Part shown: piece by piece, positions 33,377-42,616 of the stretch
Layout of the letters: every line of letters starts with the position of its first letter
Position numbering within the stretch: the first letter of the stretch is position 1
NCBI RefSeq assembly: GCF_039822285.1
Contig: NZ_JBAJEY010000005.1
Location: forward strand, 1-64,000
Origin: Thiofaba sp039822285
GTDB taxonomy: Bacteria; Pseudomonadota; Gammaproteobacteria; Halothiobacillales; Halothiobacillaceae
Direction: 5' to 3'
Length of the DNA: 64,000 nucleotides
Notes under the pieces: model-generated
Told to the model about the DNA's origin: nothing
Database searches by the model: none
The model's input: only the letters and a program-made list of their open reading frames with translations
Translations under genes and position numbers: made by a program

Positions 33377-34714
33377 ATGAATTCGCAGCCTGAGCATTCT
33401 TCTTCAACGGCCCCGCAAGGCGAGGGCGTGCTCAAATCCAACCCCTTGCCCGTCATGCGCCTGGGGCTCCTTGTCATTCTTCTTGGGTTTCTCGGGTTTA
33501 TGGCCTGGGCCGCCCTCGCCCCCCTGGATGCCGGCGTCACGGCGGCCGGTACCGTGGTGGTGGAAAGCAAGCGCAAGACCATCCAGCACCTCAATGGCGG
33601 TATCGTGCAGGACATCCTGGTCAAGGACGGCGACAAGGTGAGCAAGGACCAGGTCCTGATTCGACTGGATCGTACGCAGATCGAGGCGCAGCGGTTGATC
33701 ACGCGCAACCAGTTGGTGAGCGCCACGGCCATCCAGGCCCGGCTGCTTGCGGAGCGGACAGGGGCCGATGCCCCCTCGTTCGATGCCCCCATCCTCGCCG
33801 ACAAGGACGACCCCGTCGTGCGCGAGGCCCTCACGACCCAGATGGCGCTCTTCAAGACCCGCCGTCAGGCGATCCATGGCCAGCTGTCCATCCTGGACAC
33901 CACTATCCGCGGCCTGCAGCAGCAGATCGAAGGCCTTCAGGCGCTGGAAAAGGGCAAGGCCGAACAGGCCAAACTGTTGCAGGATGAGCTGGACTCGCTG
34001 CGCACGCTGTTCGAGAAGGGCTATGTGCCCCGCAATCGGATCTTCGAGCTCGAGCGCGCCATCGCGGATATCTCCTCCCGCCGCAGCAGCGATATGGCCG
34101 ACATCGGCCGGGCGCAGTCCTCGCTCAATGAGCTACGCCTCAAGAAACTTCAGCTGGAGCAGGAATTCCACAAGGAGGTAGAAACCCAGCTCGCGGACGT
34201 GCAGCGTGAGGTCGCGAGTCTTGGCGAGCGGCTGATCGCCTTGGATGATGAGCTGTCCCGGGTGGAGATCCGCTCTCCGGCGGATGGGATCGTGGTGGGG
34301 CTCAACGTCCATACCATCGGCGGGGTGATCCGCCCGGGTGAGCCCATCCTCGATCTGGTTCCCGAGGGCGATCCGCTGATCATCGAGGCACGCATCCTGC
34401 CCCACCTGATCGAGAAGGTGGCCGTAGGTCTGCCCACCCTGGTGCGTTTTGTGGCCTTGGACAATCTCAACCCCGTGGTCGAGGGGAAGGTCGTGGGCGT
34501 CTCGGCGGATATCCTCACCGACAAGAGCACCGGCCAGCCCTACTATGCGGCACGGATCAGCGTCCCCCAGGAGGAGATGCTCAAGCTGAAATATGAGCGC
34601 ATCAATCCTGGGATGCCGGTGGATGTCGTGATCAAGACCGGCGAGCGCAGCCTGCTCGAGTACCTGTTGCGCCCGCTCGTGAGCCATATGTTCATGGCCA
34701 TGCGGGAGCGTTGA
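33377..34714 (+). CDS. Type I secretion membrane-fusion protein (HlyD/PrtE-type)
   Basis: Periplasmic adaptor of 445 residues linking the inner-membrane ABC protein to the outer-membrane duct. It has a short cytoplasmic N-terminus, one transmembrane helix (about 27-47), a split biotinyl-lipoyl domain (GTVVVESKRKTIQHLNGGIV and the later VEIRSPADGIVVGLN) and a long coiled-coil hairpin (about 150-290). The HlyD signature-like stretch NPGMPVDVVIKTGERSLLEYLLRPL closes the protein. The set of three genes has no dedicated substrate beside it except the S-layer-like protein 2.5 kb upstream. Confidence 0.94.
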   Translation: MNSQPEHSSSTAPQGEGVLKSNPLPVMRLGLLVILLGFLGFMAWAALAPLDAGVTAAGTVVVESKRKTIQHLNGGIVQDILVKDGDKVSKDQVLIRLDRTQIEAQRLITRNQLVSATAIQARLLAERTGADAPSFDAPILADKDDPVVREALTTQMALFKTRRQAIHGQLSILDTTIRGLQQQIEGLQALEKGKAEQAKLLQDELDSLRTLFEKGYVPRNRIFELERAIADISSRRSSDMADIGRAQSSLNELRLKKLQLEQEFHKEVETQLADVQREVASLGERLIALDDELSRVEIRSPADGIVVGLNVHTIGGVIRPGEPILDLVPEGDPLIIEARILPHLIEKVAVGLPTLVRFVALDNLNPVVEGKVVGVSADILTDKSTGQPYYAARISVPQEEMLKLKYERINPGMPVDVVIKTGERSLLEYLLRPLVSHMFMAMRER

Positions 34715-34739
34715 TTCGCCATCAGTCCATAGCACATCC

Positions 34740-35780
34740 ATGTCTCAAAAAACTGCAATCATCACCGGCATCACCGGCCAGGACGGTGCCTACCTGGCAC
34801 AGCTCCTCTTGGATAAGGGCTACACGGTTTACGGCACGTACCGCCGCACCAGCTCGGTCAATTTCTGGCGCATCGAGGAGCTGGGGATCGAGCAACACCC
34901 CCATCTCCATCGGGTCGAATTCGACCTGACCGACATGAGTGCGGCGATCCGCCTGCTTGAGAGGAGTGAAGCGACGGAGGTGTACAACCTTGCGGCCCAG
35001 AGCTTTGTGGGGGTGTCGTTCGACCAGCCGGTAACCACGGCGGAGATCACCGGTATTGGCCCGCTAAACCTTTTGGAAGCGATTCGCATCGTGAACCCGA
35101 AGATTCGCTTCTACCAGGCCTCCACCTCCGAGATGTTCGGCAAGGTGCAGGCGATCCCGCAGGTTGAGAGCACCCCCTTCTATCCCCGCAGCCCGTATGG
35201 CGTGGCCAAGCTGTATGCGCACTGGATCACGGTGAATTATCGCGAGAGCTACGACATCTTCGCCAGCAGCGGCATCCTCTTTAATCACGAGTCCCCCCTG
35301 CGCGGCCGCGAGTTCGTGACCCGCAAGATCACCGACAGCATCGCCAAGATCAAGCTCGGCAAGCTGGACCTGCTGGAGCTGGGCAACCTGGATGCGAAAC
35401 GCGACTGGGGCTATGCCAAGGAGTATGTCGAGGGCATGTGGCGCATGCTTCAGGCGGACAGGCCGGAGACCTATGTGCTGGCCACCAACCGCACCGAAAC
35501 CGTGCGTGACTTTGTGAACATGGCCTGCAAGGCGGCCGACATCGACATCGTCTGGGAAGGTTCGCACGAGCAGGAGCGCGGCATCGACGCTGCGACGGGC
35601 AAGACCATCGTGGCCATCAACCCGAAGTTCTACCGTCCGGCCGAGGTCGACCTTCTCATCGGTAATCCGGCCAAGGCCAAGCAGGAGCTGGGTTGGGAGC
35701 CGAAGACCACGTTGGAGGAGCTTTGCCGCATGATGGTGGAGGCCGACCTGCGCCGGAACGAGCGCGGCTTTTCCTTCTGA
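34740..35780 (+). CDS. gmd: GDP-mannose 4,6-dehydratase
   Basis: Converts GDP-mannose to GDP-4-keto-6-deoxymannose. The 346 residues are SDR-type, with GITGQDGAYLAQLLL (9-23), SEMFGKVQ, catalytic Y-x3-K in SPYGVAKLYAHW and the Gmd hallmark HESPLRGREFVTRKI. Length is typical. The stop shares a base with the rmd start (TGATG). It uses GDP-mannose from ManC and delivers to Rmd for GDP-D-rhamnose; GDP-fucose is less likely because no fcl-type epimerase-reductase is seen. Confidence 0.96.
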   Translation: MSQKTAIITGITGQDGAYLAQLLLDKGYTVYGTYRRTSSVNFWRIEELGIEQHPHLHRVEFDLTDMSAAIRLLERSEATEVYNLAAQSFVGVSFDQPVTTAEITGIGPLNLLEAIRIVNPKIRFYQASTSEMFGKVQAIPQVESTPFYPRSPYGVAKLYAHWITVNYRESYDIFASSGILFNHESPLRGREFVTRKITDSIAKIKLGKLDLLELGNLDAKRDWGYAKEYVEGMWRMLQADRPETYVLATNRTETVRDFVNMACKAADIDIVWEGSHEQERGIDAATGKTIVAINPKFYRPAEVDLLIGNPAKAKQELGWEPKTTLEELCRMMVEADLRRNERGFSF

Positions 35781-36685
35781 TGAACGGCAGTCCCAACGTG
35801 ATGACCGTCCTGGTGACCGGGGCCTCCGGCTTCACCGGACGCCACTTGATCGCCGCGCTCAAGGAACGCGGGTATCGCGTCGTTGGCATCGGAAACGCTC
35901 CTGCCCCAGCGGATGTCACGATTTCCTGTGATCTGACCGATGCCGCCGCGGTGCGCGAGGCGGTGGCGGCGGCCAAGGCGGACTATGTGGTTCACCTTGC
36001 GGCCTTGTCCTTTGTGGGCCACGGGGATACGGAGGGCTTCTACCGGGTCAATGTGCTCGGCACCCTGAATCTGCTCGAGGCCCTTGGAACCCAGCACCCT
36101 GCCCCGCAGAAGGTCCTGATTGCAAGCTCTGCCAATGTCTATGGCACACCAGCTGTCGAGGTCATCGATGAGTCCGTATGCCCCACCCCGGTGAACCATT
36201 ACGCCTGCAGCAAACTAGCGATGGAGCACATGGTGCGCACCTGGTTCGGTCGCCTGCCCATCATCATCACCCGTCCGTTCAACTACACAGGGCCGGGGCA
36301 GGATGAACGGTTTCTGATTCCCAAGATCGTGGGCCATTTCAAGCGGGGTGAGCGTGTCATCGAGCTTGGGAACCTCGAGGTGAGCCGTGACTTCTCGGAT
36401 GTGGCCGATGTGGTGGCCGCCTATGCGGCCCTGCTCGAGTCTGAGGCCACAGCCATCACAGTCAACGTATGCTCGGGTCACGCAACCTCGCTGCGCGAGG
36501 TGATGGCCATGATGGGCAAGATTGCAGGCTATGAGATCGAGGTGAGGGTCAACCCCGCCTTTGTACGGGCCAATGAAATTCCGACACTGCGCGGAGATAA
36601 CCGCTTGTTGCGAACGCTCATCCACTGCGCGCCGCAAACACCGCTGAACACGACCCTTGCGAAGATGTACGAGGCGGCTGCATAG
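35780..36685 (+). CDS. rmd: GDP-4-keto-6-deoxy-D-mannose reductase (Rmd-type)
   Basis: SDR reductase of 301 residues expected to make GDP-D-rhamnose from the Gmd product. It has the NAD(P) loop GASGFTGRHL (15-24), SSANVYG and catalytic Y-x3-K in YACSKLAMEH, plus RPFNYTGPGQDERFLIPKIV, a segment conserved in Rmd proteins. It is coupled to gmd by a one-base overlap. An ATG at 35801 (MTVLVTG) is an alternative start. GDP-D-rhamnose would serve an A-band-like D-rhamnan or mixed polymer. Related reductases making 6-deoxytalose cannot be excluded. Confidence 0.88.
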   Translation: MNGSPNVMTVLVTGASGFTGRHLIAALKERGYRVVGIGNAPAPADVTISCDLTDAAAVREAVAAAKADYVVHLAALSFVGHGDTEGFYRVNVLGTLNLLEALGTQHPAPQKVLIASSANVYGTPAVEVIDESVCPTPVNHYACSKLAMEHMVRTWFGRLPIIITRPFNYTGPGQDERFLIPKIVGHFKRGERVIELGNLEVSRDFSDVADVVAAYAALLESEATAITVNVCSGHATSLREVMAMMGKIAGYEIEVRVNPAFVRANEIPTLRGDNRLLRTLIHCAPQTPLNTTLAKMYEAAA

Positions 36686-36687
36686 GC

Positions 36688-37821
36688 ATGCGGATTGGCT
36701 TCGGCATCACCGCATGGGCTCAAGGCCTGAATCGGCGCCACTTGGATGGCATAGGCGTTTATACACGCAACCTGTGGCGCAGCTTGGAGGCATTAGGGTG
36801 TGATCTTCAAGGACTGCGGTTCGGCAATTGCGCGCAAGGAAGCCTGGAATTACCACCACGCCATACCTGCTTGCGGTCCAACTTCAAAGTCCAGGCCGCC
36901 TTCTCTTCCGTCACCGGGCGGCCCTTTTTCAATACCGGCAACTTTGAGAGCTCAATCGACTTGTTCCACGCGACGGATCACCATATTCCCAAGTTGCGGC
37001 GGACTCCGGTGATTGGGACCATCATGGACGCCATTCCGATCGCCCATCCCGAGTGGGCCTCCAGCCATCTGAGAGGTTTGAAGAACTTTGCGTTCAAGCG
37101 CTCAGCGCGTTGGTGCGAGCGGATTATCACTATTTCCGAATACAGCAAACACGACATCGCCGAACACTTTGGCATCCCTCCTGAACGGATTGAGGCCATT
37201 CCGCTAGGGGTAGATCAAACCTTCTTCGAGCGCGCGTCTGACGATCACATCACCCAGACTCTTCAGAAATACGAGACAAGACGTGGAAGCTTTGTTTTTG
37301 TCGGCACGCTTCAGCCAAGAAAGAACGTGCGCCGCATCATCGAGGCACACCGGAGCCTTCCTCCTTCCATTCGGGAGGAACACCCGTTGCTGGTCATTGG
37401 GAAATACGGCTGGGGTGATGAAGCGCTTCGTCAAGAGCTCTCCAAGCTCAGGGACGATGGTCGTGGCCTCTGGCTCCAGGATGTCCCGGATACCGATCTG
37501 CGGCCCTTGCTGCAATCGGCCACTGCGCTAGTTTATCCGTCACTCTATGAAGGCTTTGGGCTTCCTGTGCTCGAGGGCTTTGCCTCAAACATCCCTGTCA
37601 TCAGTTCCAATACCACCGCTATTCCTGAAGTCGCTGGTGATGCCGCCCTGCTCGTTGACCCCGCGTCGGCCGACGATATCGCCGATGCCATGGAACGCAT
37701 CGCCGAAGATGCCTCGATGGCTCGCAGTTTGGCCCAGCGGGGATTTGAACGGGCCAAGACGTTCACCTGGGAGCGGTGCGCCAGCCAAACCTTGAGTGTT
37801 TACCGGAAGGTGGCCAGTTAG
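36688..37821 (+). CDS. Glycosyltransferase family 4 (WbpY/WbdB-like)
   Basis: A cytoplasmic or membrane-associated GT-B-fold transferase of 377 residues. The N-terminal acceptor domain has IGFGITAWAQGLNRRHLDGIGVYTRNL. The C-terminal donor domain has FVFVGTLQPRKNVRRII and the GT4 donor motif YEGFGLPVLEGFA. It starts 2 bp after rmd and is the last gene of the gmd-rmd transcription unit. By analogy with A-band and O8/O9 loci, it probably adds mannose or D-rhamnose residues, perhaps the adaptor sugars. Its GC content looks lower than that of its neighbours. Specificity is not readable from sequence. Confidence 0.88.
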   Translation: MRIGFGITAWAQGLNRRHLDGIGVYTRNLWRSLEALGCDLQGLRFGNCAQGSLELPPRHTCLRSNFKVQAAFSSVTGRPFFNTGNFESSIDLFHATDHHIPKLRRTPVIGTIMDAIPIAHPEWASSHLRGLKNFAFKRSARWCERIITISEYSKHDIAEHFGIPPERIEAIPLGVDQTFFERASDDHITQTLQKYETRRGSFVFVGTLQPRKNVRRIIEAHRSLPPSIREEHPLLVIGKYGWGDEALRQELSKLRDDGRGLWLQDVPDTDLRPLLQSATALVYPSLYEGFGLPVLEGFASNIPVISSNTTAIPEVAGDAALLVDPASADDIADAMERIAEDASMARSLAQRGFERAKTFTWERCASQTLSVYRKVAS

Positions 37822-37853
37822 ATTACGACTGCACGTCAGGGCCGGTATGAGCA

Positions 37854-39005
37854 TCACCAACCCGCGTGAAAGGCACTCCACTCACGTTCGACAAGTGCCA
37901 GAAACTCCGCTTTGAAGCGATCCTCATTAAAACGAAGCGCGTTTTCCCGGCATGCGCCGGGACGGATCTCCAGCGTCTCAAAATAGCGAATGGCCGAGCG
38001 AAGGCTCTCCACGCTCTGCTCTTGGAAAAACACCCCTGTAGGCTGTGCATCGCCTTGCCCGTGGATGGTTTCCAGCGCCCCCCCTTTGCCATAGGCGATG
38101 ACAGGCGTGCCGCTGGCCTGCGCCTCCAGAGGGGCAATGCCAAAATCTTCCTCGGCAGCAAAGATGAAGGCCTTGGCCCGCTGCAGGTAGTCAACCAATA
38201 CATGGCTCGGTTGATACCCCAAGAGCGTCACATTCGGTCCCGCCAGGGCCCGAATTTTTTTCATTTCAGGACCATCGCCGATGACGACCAGACGTTTATC
38301 CGGCAACTGGCGGAAGGCATCGACGATGAGGTCGATGCGCTTGTAGGGCACCATCCGGGAGGCCGTGAGGTAGAAGTCCTCCTTGCCTTCCCACAGACGG
38401 AACGCCTCGACATCCACCGGTGGATAGATCACTTCGCTCTCTCGCCGGTAGGCCTTGGCGACCCTCCGTCCCACAAAATGCGAAATGGCAACAAAACGGT
38501 CCACACCCGCTGCGGTTCGAGCATCCCAAAGCCGCAGCCGATGAAGCATGTAGCGGACCACCCAGCCCCTGAGCCCACGCCCCTTGCCTGTTTCTCGCAG
38601 GTATTGATGCTGAAGATCCCAGGCATAGCGCATGGGGGAGTAGATGTAGCAGAGATGGAGTTGATCCGGACCGGTCAACACCCCCTTCGCAACAGCGTGG
38701 CTGCTGGATATCACCAGGTCATAACCAGACAGGTCGAACTGTTCGACCCAAAGCGGCATCAGAGGCAGGTAAGCCCGATAGTGACGCCTGGCCCCCGGCA
38801 TGTTCTGCAAGGGGGAGGTGATGATTTTCCGCCCGGAGAGAAAACCGCGATCCTGGGGTGGCAGGAAGTCAGCCATGGTGAAAATGTCTGCCTCTGGCAG
38901 ACACTCCAGCATGGACTTCAGCGTACGCTCCGCACCTCCGTAGGTGATCAGCCAGTCATGCACAATGGCAATGCGGCGGGTTCGAGGTCTTGGCGTGTTC
39001 TGCAT
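37854..39005 (-). CDS. Glycosyltransferase family 4 (WbpZ/WbdC-like)
   Basis: A GT4-type enzyme of 383 residues, on the opposite strand to the rest of the locus. The N-terminus RIAIVHDWLITYGGAERTL and the YIYSPMRYAWDLQHQYL segment are characteristic of the WbpZ/WbaZ/WbdC group of mannosyl/rhamnosyl transferases; the donor region has TASRMVPYKRIDLIVDAF and AAEEDFGIAPLEAQASGTPV. It may attach the first mannose or rhamnose to the lipid-linked primer. The ATG at 39005 was chosen; a GTG at 39038 would add 11 residues. It converges with the previous glycosyltransferase and diverges from wcaJ. Confidence 0.88.
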   Translation of the reverse strand: MQNTPRPRTRRIAIVHDWLITYGGAERTLKSMLECLPEADIFTMADFLPPQDRGFLSGRKIITSPLQNMPGARRHYRAYLPLMPLWVEQFDLSGYDLVISSSHAVAKGVLTGPDQLHLCYIYSPMRYAWDLQHQYLRETGKGRGLRGWVVRYMLHRLRLWDARTAAGVDRFVAISHFVGRRVAKAYRRESEVIYPPVDVEAFRLWEGKEDFYLTASRMVPYKRIDLIVDAFRQLPDKRLVVIGDGPEMKKIRALAGPNVTLLGYQPSHVLVDYLQRAKAFIFAAEEDFGIAPLEAQASGTPVIAYGKGGALETIHGQGDAQPTGVFFQEQSVESLRSAIRYFETLEIRPGACRENALRFNEDRFKAEFLALVEREWSAFHAGW

Positions 39006-39109
39006 GGCGCTTGTGTTAGGGATGCTGACGGATAGCACTGCTGATTATGATGAGCGACCGCCTAGCTCAGAAGCAGCAAACCAGGCGGGGTGTTAGTGCG
39101 AACGGGAAA

Positions 39110-39137
39110 CGGGCATCCTGATCTCCCAGGATGCCCG
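39110..39137. promoter_or_regulatory. Perfect 11-bp hairpin in the divergent glycosyltransferase-wcaJ gap
   Basis: Arms CGGGCATCCTG (39110-39120) and CAGGATGCCCG (39127-39137) with a 6-nt loop ATCTCC. No T-tract follows on the plus strand. It lies about 33 bp upstream of the preferred wcaJ start, in the 164-bp divergent region. It could be an operator or a leader hairpin. Confidence 0.55.
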
Positions 39138-39169
39138 GGAATTTACCTTCATTGCCATGTGCATCATCC

Positions 39170-40579
39170 ATGCCTAGCCATACCCTTAAAATTTCTCATG
39201 ATAGCCTCTCATTAATCATCAAGGGTGGGGATCTCTTGATGGTTCTCCTCGGGGGAGGGCTTGCTTATGGGTGGCGCTTTGGCACAGAGGGCTTCCCCCC
39301 TCCCCCCGGCTACTCGATGCTGATGAGCACGGGCGCCCTGCTATTGATCTTCATCCTAAGCGGACTCGGCGTGTACCGCTCTTGGCGTGGAGGCAATCTT
39401 GCATCGATGTTCAGCCGGGTGTTGATGGGCTGGACAATCACTCTCCTGACCCTGTTGAGCCTGCTTTTCTTGCTGAAGGCATCGGACAGCTTCTCCCGGA
39501 GCTGGCTCATGGCCTGGGCGGCCTCCACGTCCGTGCTTCTCTTGATTGCACGCCTGGCCCTGTACCTCGTGCTGCGCTGGATGCGCCTGCATGGCAGAAA
39601 CCACAAGCGCGTGGTGCTCGTGGGGCAGTCCGAGGTTGCCCAGGAGTTGATTCGGCGCGTGCGGTCCGCGAGTTGGACCGGTTTCCATGCCATCGCCCTG
39701 TTCGATGACCGGGCTTCCGGTGTGCCCGCCTATGAAGGTTTGCAATTTCTTCACGACATGGGAGCTCTCGAGCCTTACTTGGAGGCCCATCGTGTTGACG
39801 AGGTCTGGATCACGCTCCCTTTGAAGGACGAAGATCGCGTGCGTGAGCTCCTGTTCAGGCTTCGCCACAGCACGGTCAATATCCGCTATGTACCGGGAAT
39901 GTTCACCTTCCGCCTCCTCAACCACGGGGTGAGCGAGATCGTCGGCATGCCCATGTTGGATCTGTCGGCCACCCCCATGACGGGCATGAATCGGCTGGTC
40001 AAGGCCATCGAGGATCGGCTGCTCGCACTGATCATCCTCCTGCTGATCAGCCCCCTGATGCTCGCCATTGCCCTTACGGTGAAGCTATCCTCCCCCGGCC
40101 CGGTGCTGTTCAAGCAACGGCGTCACGGTTGGGATGGGCAGGAGATCACCATTTACAAATTCCGCACCATGATCGTCCATCAAGAGCCCCAGGGGCAGCT
40201 CACCCAGGCGCGCAAGGATGATCCACGCATCACCCGGATCGGGGCCTTTCTGCGCCGCACCAGCCTCGACGAACTACCTCAGTTCATCAATGTCCTGCAG
40301 GGGCGCATGTCGATCGTTGGACCCCGGCCTCATGCCATTGAGCACAATGAGCAGTTCAAGGATCTAGTGGACGACTACATGAAACGCCATAAGGTGAAGC
40401 CGGGCATCACGGGTTGGGCGCAGGTCAACGGTTACCGTGGGGAAACGGATACCCTCGAGAAGATGCAGAAGCGGGTTGAATACGATCTTTATTACATCGA
40501 GCACTGGTCGCTTCTGCTTGACCTTCGGATCATCGCCCTCACGATCATTAAGGGCTTCATGCACAAAAATGCCTATTGA
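39170..40579 (+). CDS. wcaJ: Undecaprenyl-phosphate glucose phosphotransferase (WcaJ-type)
   Basis: Polyprenyl-phosphate hexose-1-phosphate transferase of 469 residues that starts glycan assembly on undecaprenyl phosphate. The N-terminal half has four hydrophobic helices and a CoA-binding-like domain (KRVVLVGQSEVAQELIRRV). A further hairpin helix precedes the catalytic domain, with KLSSPGPVLFKQRRHGWDGQ, KFRTM, TSLDELPQFINVLQGRMSIVGPRPH and KPGITGWAQVNGYRG. The frame is open to 39131, but that ATG lies within the 3' arm of a perfect hairpin, so 39170 is preferred. The primer sugar is probably glucose; galactose cannot be excluded. Confidence 0.92.
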   Translation: MPSHTLKISHDSLSLIIKGGDLLMVLLGGGLAYGWRFGTEGFPPPPGYSMLMSTGALLLIFILSGLGVYRSWRGGNLASMFSRVLMGWTITLLTLLSLLFLLKASDSFSRSWLMAWAASTSVLLLIARLALYLVLRWMRLHGRNHKRVVLVGQSEVAQELIRRVRSASWTGFHAIALFDDRASGVPAYEGLQFLHDMGALEPYLEAHRVDEVWITLPLKDEDRVRELLFRLRHSTVNIRYVPGMFTFRLLNHGVSEIVGMPMLDLSATPMTGMNRLVKAIEDRLLALIILLLISPLMLAIALTVKLSSPGPVLFKQRRHGWDGQEITIYKFRTMIVHQEPQGQLTQARKDDPRITRIGAFLRRTSLDELPQFINVLQGRMSIVGPRPHAIEHNEQFKDLVDDYMKRHKVKPGITGWAQVNGYRGETDTLEKMQKRVEYDLYYIEHWSLLLDLRIIALTIIKGFMHKNAY

Positions 40580-40663
40580 GCCACGGCGTACTCCACATTT
40601 GTGATGCCGTGCCTGACGCCATAGGATGGCTTTCCTGATTCATTCGATAGAACACAGCCTCTC

Positions 40664-41725
40664 ATGTCCATCCTTGTGACCGGCGGAGCCGGCTTCATTG
40701 GCGGCAACTATGTGCTCGACTTGCTTGCGCTTGGCGATGAGCCCGTGGTGAACCTCGACCGCCTGACCTACGCGGGCAATCTCGAAACCCTGCAGGAGGT
40801 GATGGAAGACCCACGCCATCACTTCGTGCAGGGGGACATCGGTGACCAGGGCCTGGTGAGTCAGCTGCTGGCCGAGCACTGCCCGCGCGCGATTGTGAAC
40901 TTTGCAGCCGAGAGCCATGTCGACCGCTCCATTACGGGACCGGAGGACTTCATCCAGACCAACATCGTCGGTACCTTCCGCTTGCTGGAGGCCGCGCGTC
41001 ATTACTGGAGTGGGCTTGCCGACGAGGACAAGGCCGCGTTCCGCTTTCTTCACGTCTCTACGGACGAGGTGTATGGCTCACTTGAGAAGGATGATCCCCC
41101 TTTCACTGAGGCGAGCCGTTACGCGCCCAATAGCCCGTATTCGGCGAGCAAGGCGGCATCTGATCACCTGGTGCGGGCCTACCACCATACCTACGGTCTG
41201 CCGGTGCTGACCACCAACTGCTCCAACAATTACGGCCCCTACCAGTTCCCGGAGAAGCTCATCCCGCTCTGCATCCACAACGCGCTGGCCGGCAAGCCTC
41301 TGCCCATCTATGGGGATGGGCAGCAGATCCGCGATTGGCTGTATGTGAAGGATCACTGCAGCGCCATCCGCCGTGTACTGGAGGCTGGCACGGTGGGGGA
41401 GGTCTACAACATCGGCGGCTGGAACGAGCAAACCAACCTGGATGTGGTGAAAACCCTGTGCGTCATCCTGGATGAGGAGCAGCCCCGTGCCGATGGCCGC
41501 TCGTATACTGAGCAGATTACCTTCGTGCGGGATCGCCCCGGTCATGACCGCCGCTATGCCATCGACGCCCGGAAGATTGAGCGCGAGCTCGGCTGGAGGC
41601 CGGCTGAGACCTTCGAGACCGGCATCCGCAAGACCGTGCGCTGGTACCTTGAGCATCAGGAATGGGTGCGGCACATCACCAGCGGCACCTACCGTGACTG
41701 GGCGTTGATGCAGTACGGCGCATGA
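40664..41725 (+). CDS. rfbB: dTDP-glucose 4,6-dehydratase
   Basis: Second step of dTDP-L-rhamnose synthesis. The 353 residues have the NAD loop GGAGFIGGNYV (7-17), HVDRSITGP, the catalytic pair in STDEVYGSL and Y-x3-K of SPYSASKAASDHLVRAY, and the RfbB hallmark NCSNNYGPYQFPEKLIP. Length matches RfbB. It begins the four-gene rfbBDAC operon, overlapping rfbD by 4 bp. Confidence 0.97.
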   Translation: MSILVTGGAGFIGGNYVLDLLALGDEPVVNLDRLTYAGNLETLQEVMEDPRHHFVQGDIGDQGLVSQLLAEHCPRAIVNFAAESHVDRSITGPEDFIQTNIVGTFRLLEAARHYWSGLADEDKAAFRFLHVSTDEVYGSLEKDDPPFTEASRYAPNSPYSASKAASDHLVRAYHHTYGLPVLTTNCSNNYGPYQFPEKLIPLCIHNALAGKPLPIYGDGQQIRDWLYVKDHCSAIRRVLEAGTVGEVYNIGGWNEQTNLDVVKTLCVILDEEQPRADGRSYTEQITFVRDRPGHDRRYAIDARKIERELGWRPAETFETGIRKTVRWYLEHQEWVRHITSGTYRDWALMQYGA

Positions 41726-42615
41726 AAATCCTGCTTTTGGGCAAGAACGGCCAGGTCGGCTGGGAACTCCAGCGCGCGCTGGCACCGCTCGGCGAGCTCA
41801 TCCCGCTGGGCCGCGAGGGCGCAGACGGACGATGCGGTGATCTGAGCCGGCCAGATGATCTTGCCCTTACGGTGCGGGAACTGGCCCCTGATGTGATCGT
41901 CAATGCGGCCGCTTACACCGCAGTAGACAGGGCCGAAAACGATGCAGAGCGGGCACGACTAATTAACGCAAAGACAGTTGGCGTGTTGGCAACCGAGGCC
42001 TTCAAAATCAATGCCCTGCTTGTGCACTACTCCACCGACTATGTCTTCGACGGCTCGGGCAGCAGGCCATGGCGTGAATACGACACCCCTGCCCCGCTCT
42101 CCGTCTACGGACGGACCAAGCTCGAGGGCGAACAAGCGATCCTTGCAAGTGGTTGCCGGCACCTGGTCTTCCGCACCAGTTGGGTGTACGCCGCGCGCGG
42201 CCATAATTTCGCCCGAACCATGCTGCGCCTTGCAGCCGAGCGCGAGCGTCTGACGGTGATCGACGACCAGCATGGTGCCCCGACTGGGGCGGAACTGATC
42301 GCGGATGTCACCGCCCATGCCCTCCGTGCCACGCTCATGCGACCTGAGCTTGAGGGCCTCTACCATCTGGCCGCCAGAGGGGAGACGACTTGGCACGGCT
42401 ACGCCACCTACGTGATCGAGCAGGCACGCGCCCTCGGGCAGTCACTCAAGGTAGGGGAAATCAACCCGATTCTGACCCGAGACTACCCTACCCCGGCGAC
42501 ACGGCCACACAACTCCCGTCTGGACACGTCCAAGCTAACCGCCACCTTCGACCTGACCCTGCCCCACTGGACGGTCGGCGTGGAACGCATGCTGCATGAA
42601 ATCCTGGAACCCTGA
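41722..42615 (+). CDS. rfbD: dTDP-4-dehydrorhamnose reductase
   Basis: Last step of dTDP-L-rhamnose synthesis, reducing the 4-keto group with NAD(P)H. The 297 residues have an N-terminal GKNGQVGWELQRAL loop, VNAAAYTAVDRAE, STDYVFDG and Y-x3-K in SVYGRTKLEGEQA. The C-terminal segment ends with the usual LDTSKLTATFDLTLPHW. It is positioned rfbB-rfbD-rfbA-rfbC, a common proteobacterial order. It is coupled to rfbB by an ATGA overlap. Confidence 0.96.
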   Translation: MKILLLGKNGQVGWELQRALAPLGELIPLGREGADGRCGDLSRPDDLALTVRELAPDVIVNAAAYTAVDRAENDAERARLINAKTVGVLATEAFKINALLVHYSTDYVFDGSGSRPWREYDTPAPLSVYGRTKLEGEQAILASGCRHLVFRTSWVYAARGHNFARTMLRLAAERERLTVIDDQHGAPTGAELIADVTAHALRATLMRPELEGLYHLAARGETTWHGYATYVIEQARALGQSLKVGEINPILTRDYPTPATRPHNSRLDTSKLTATFDLTLPHWTVGVERMLHEILEP

Positions 42616-42616
42616 C

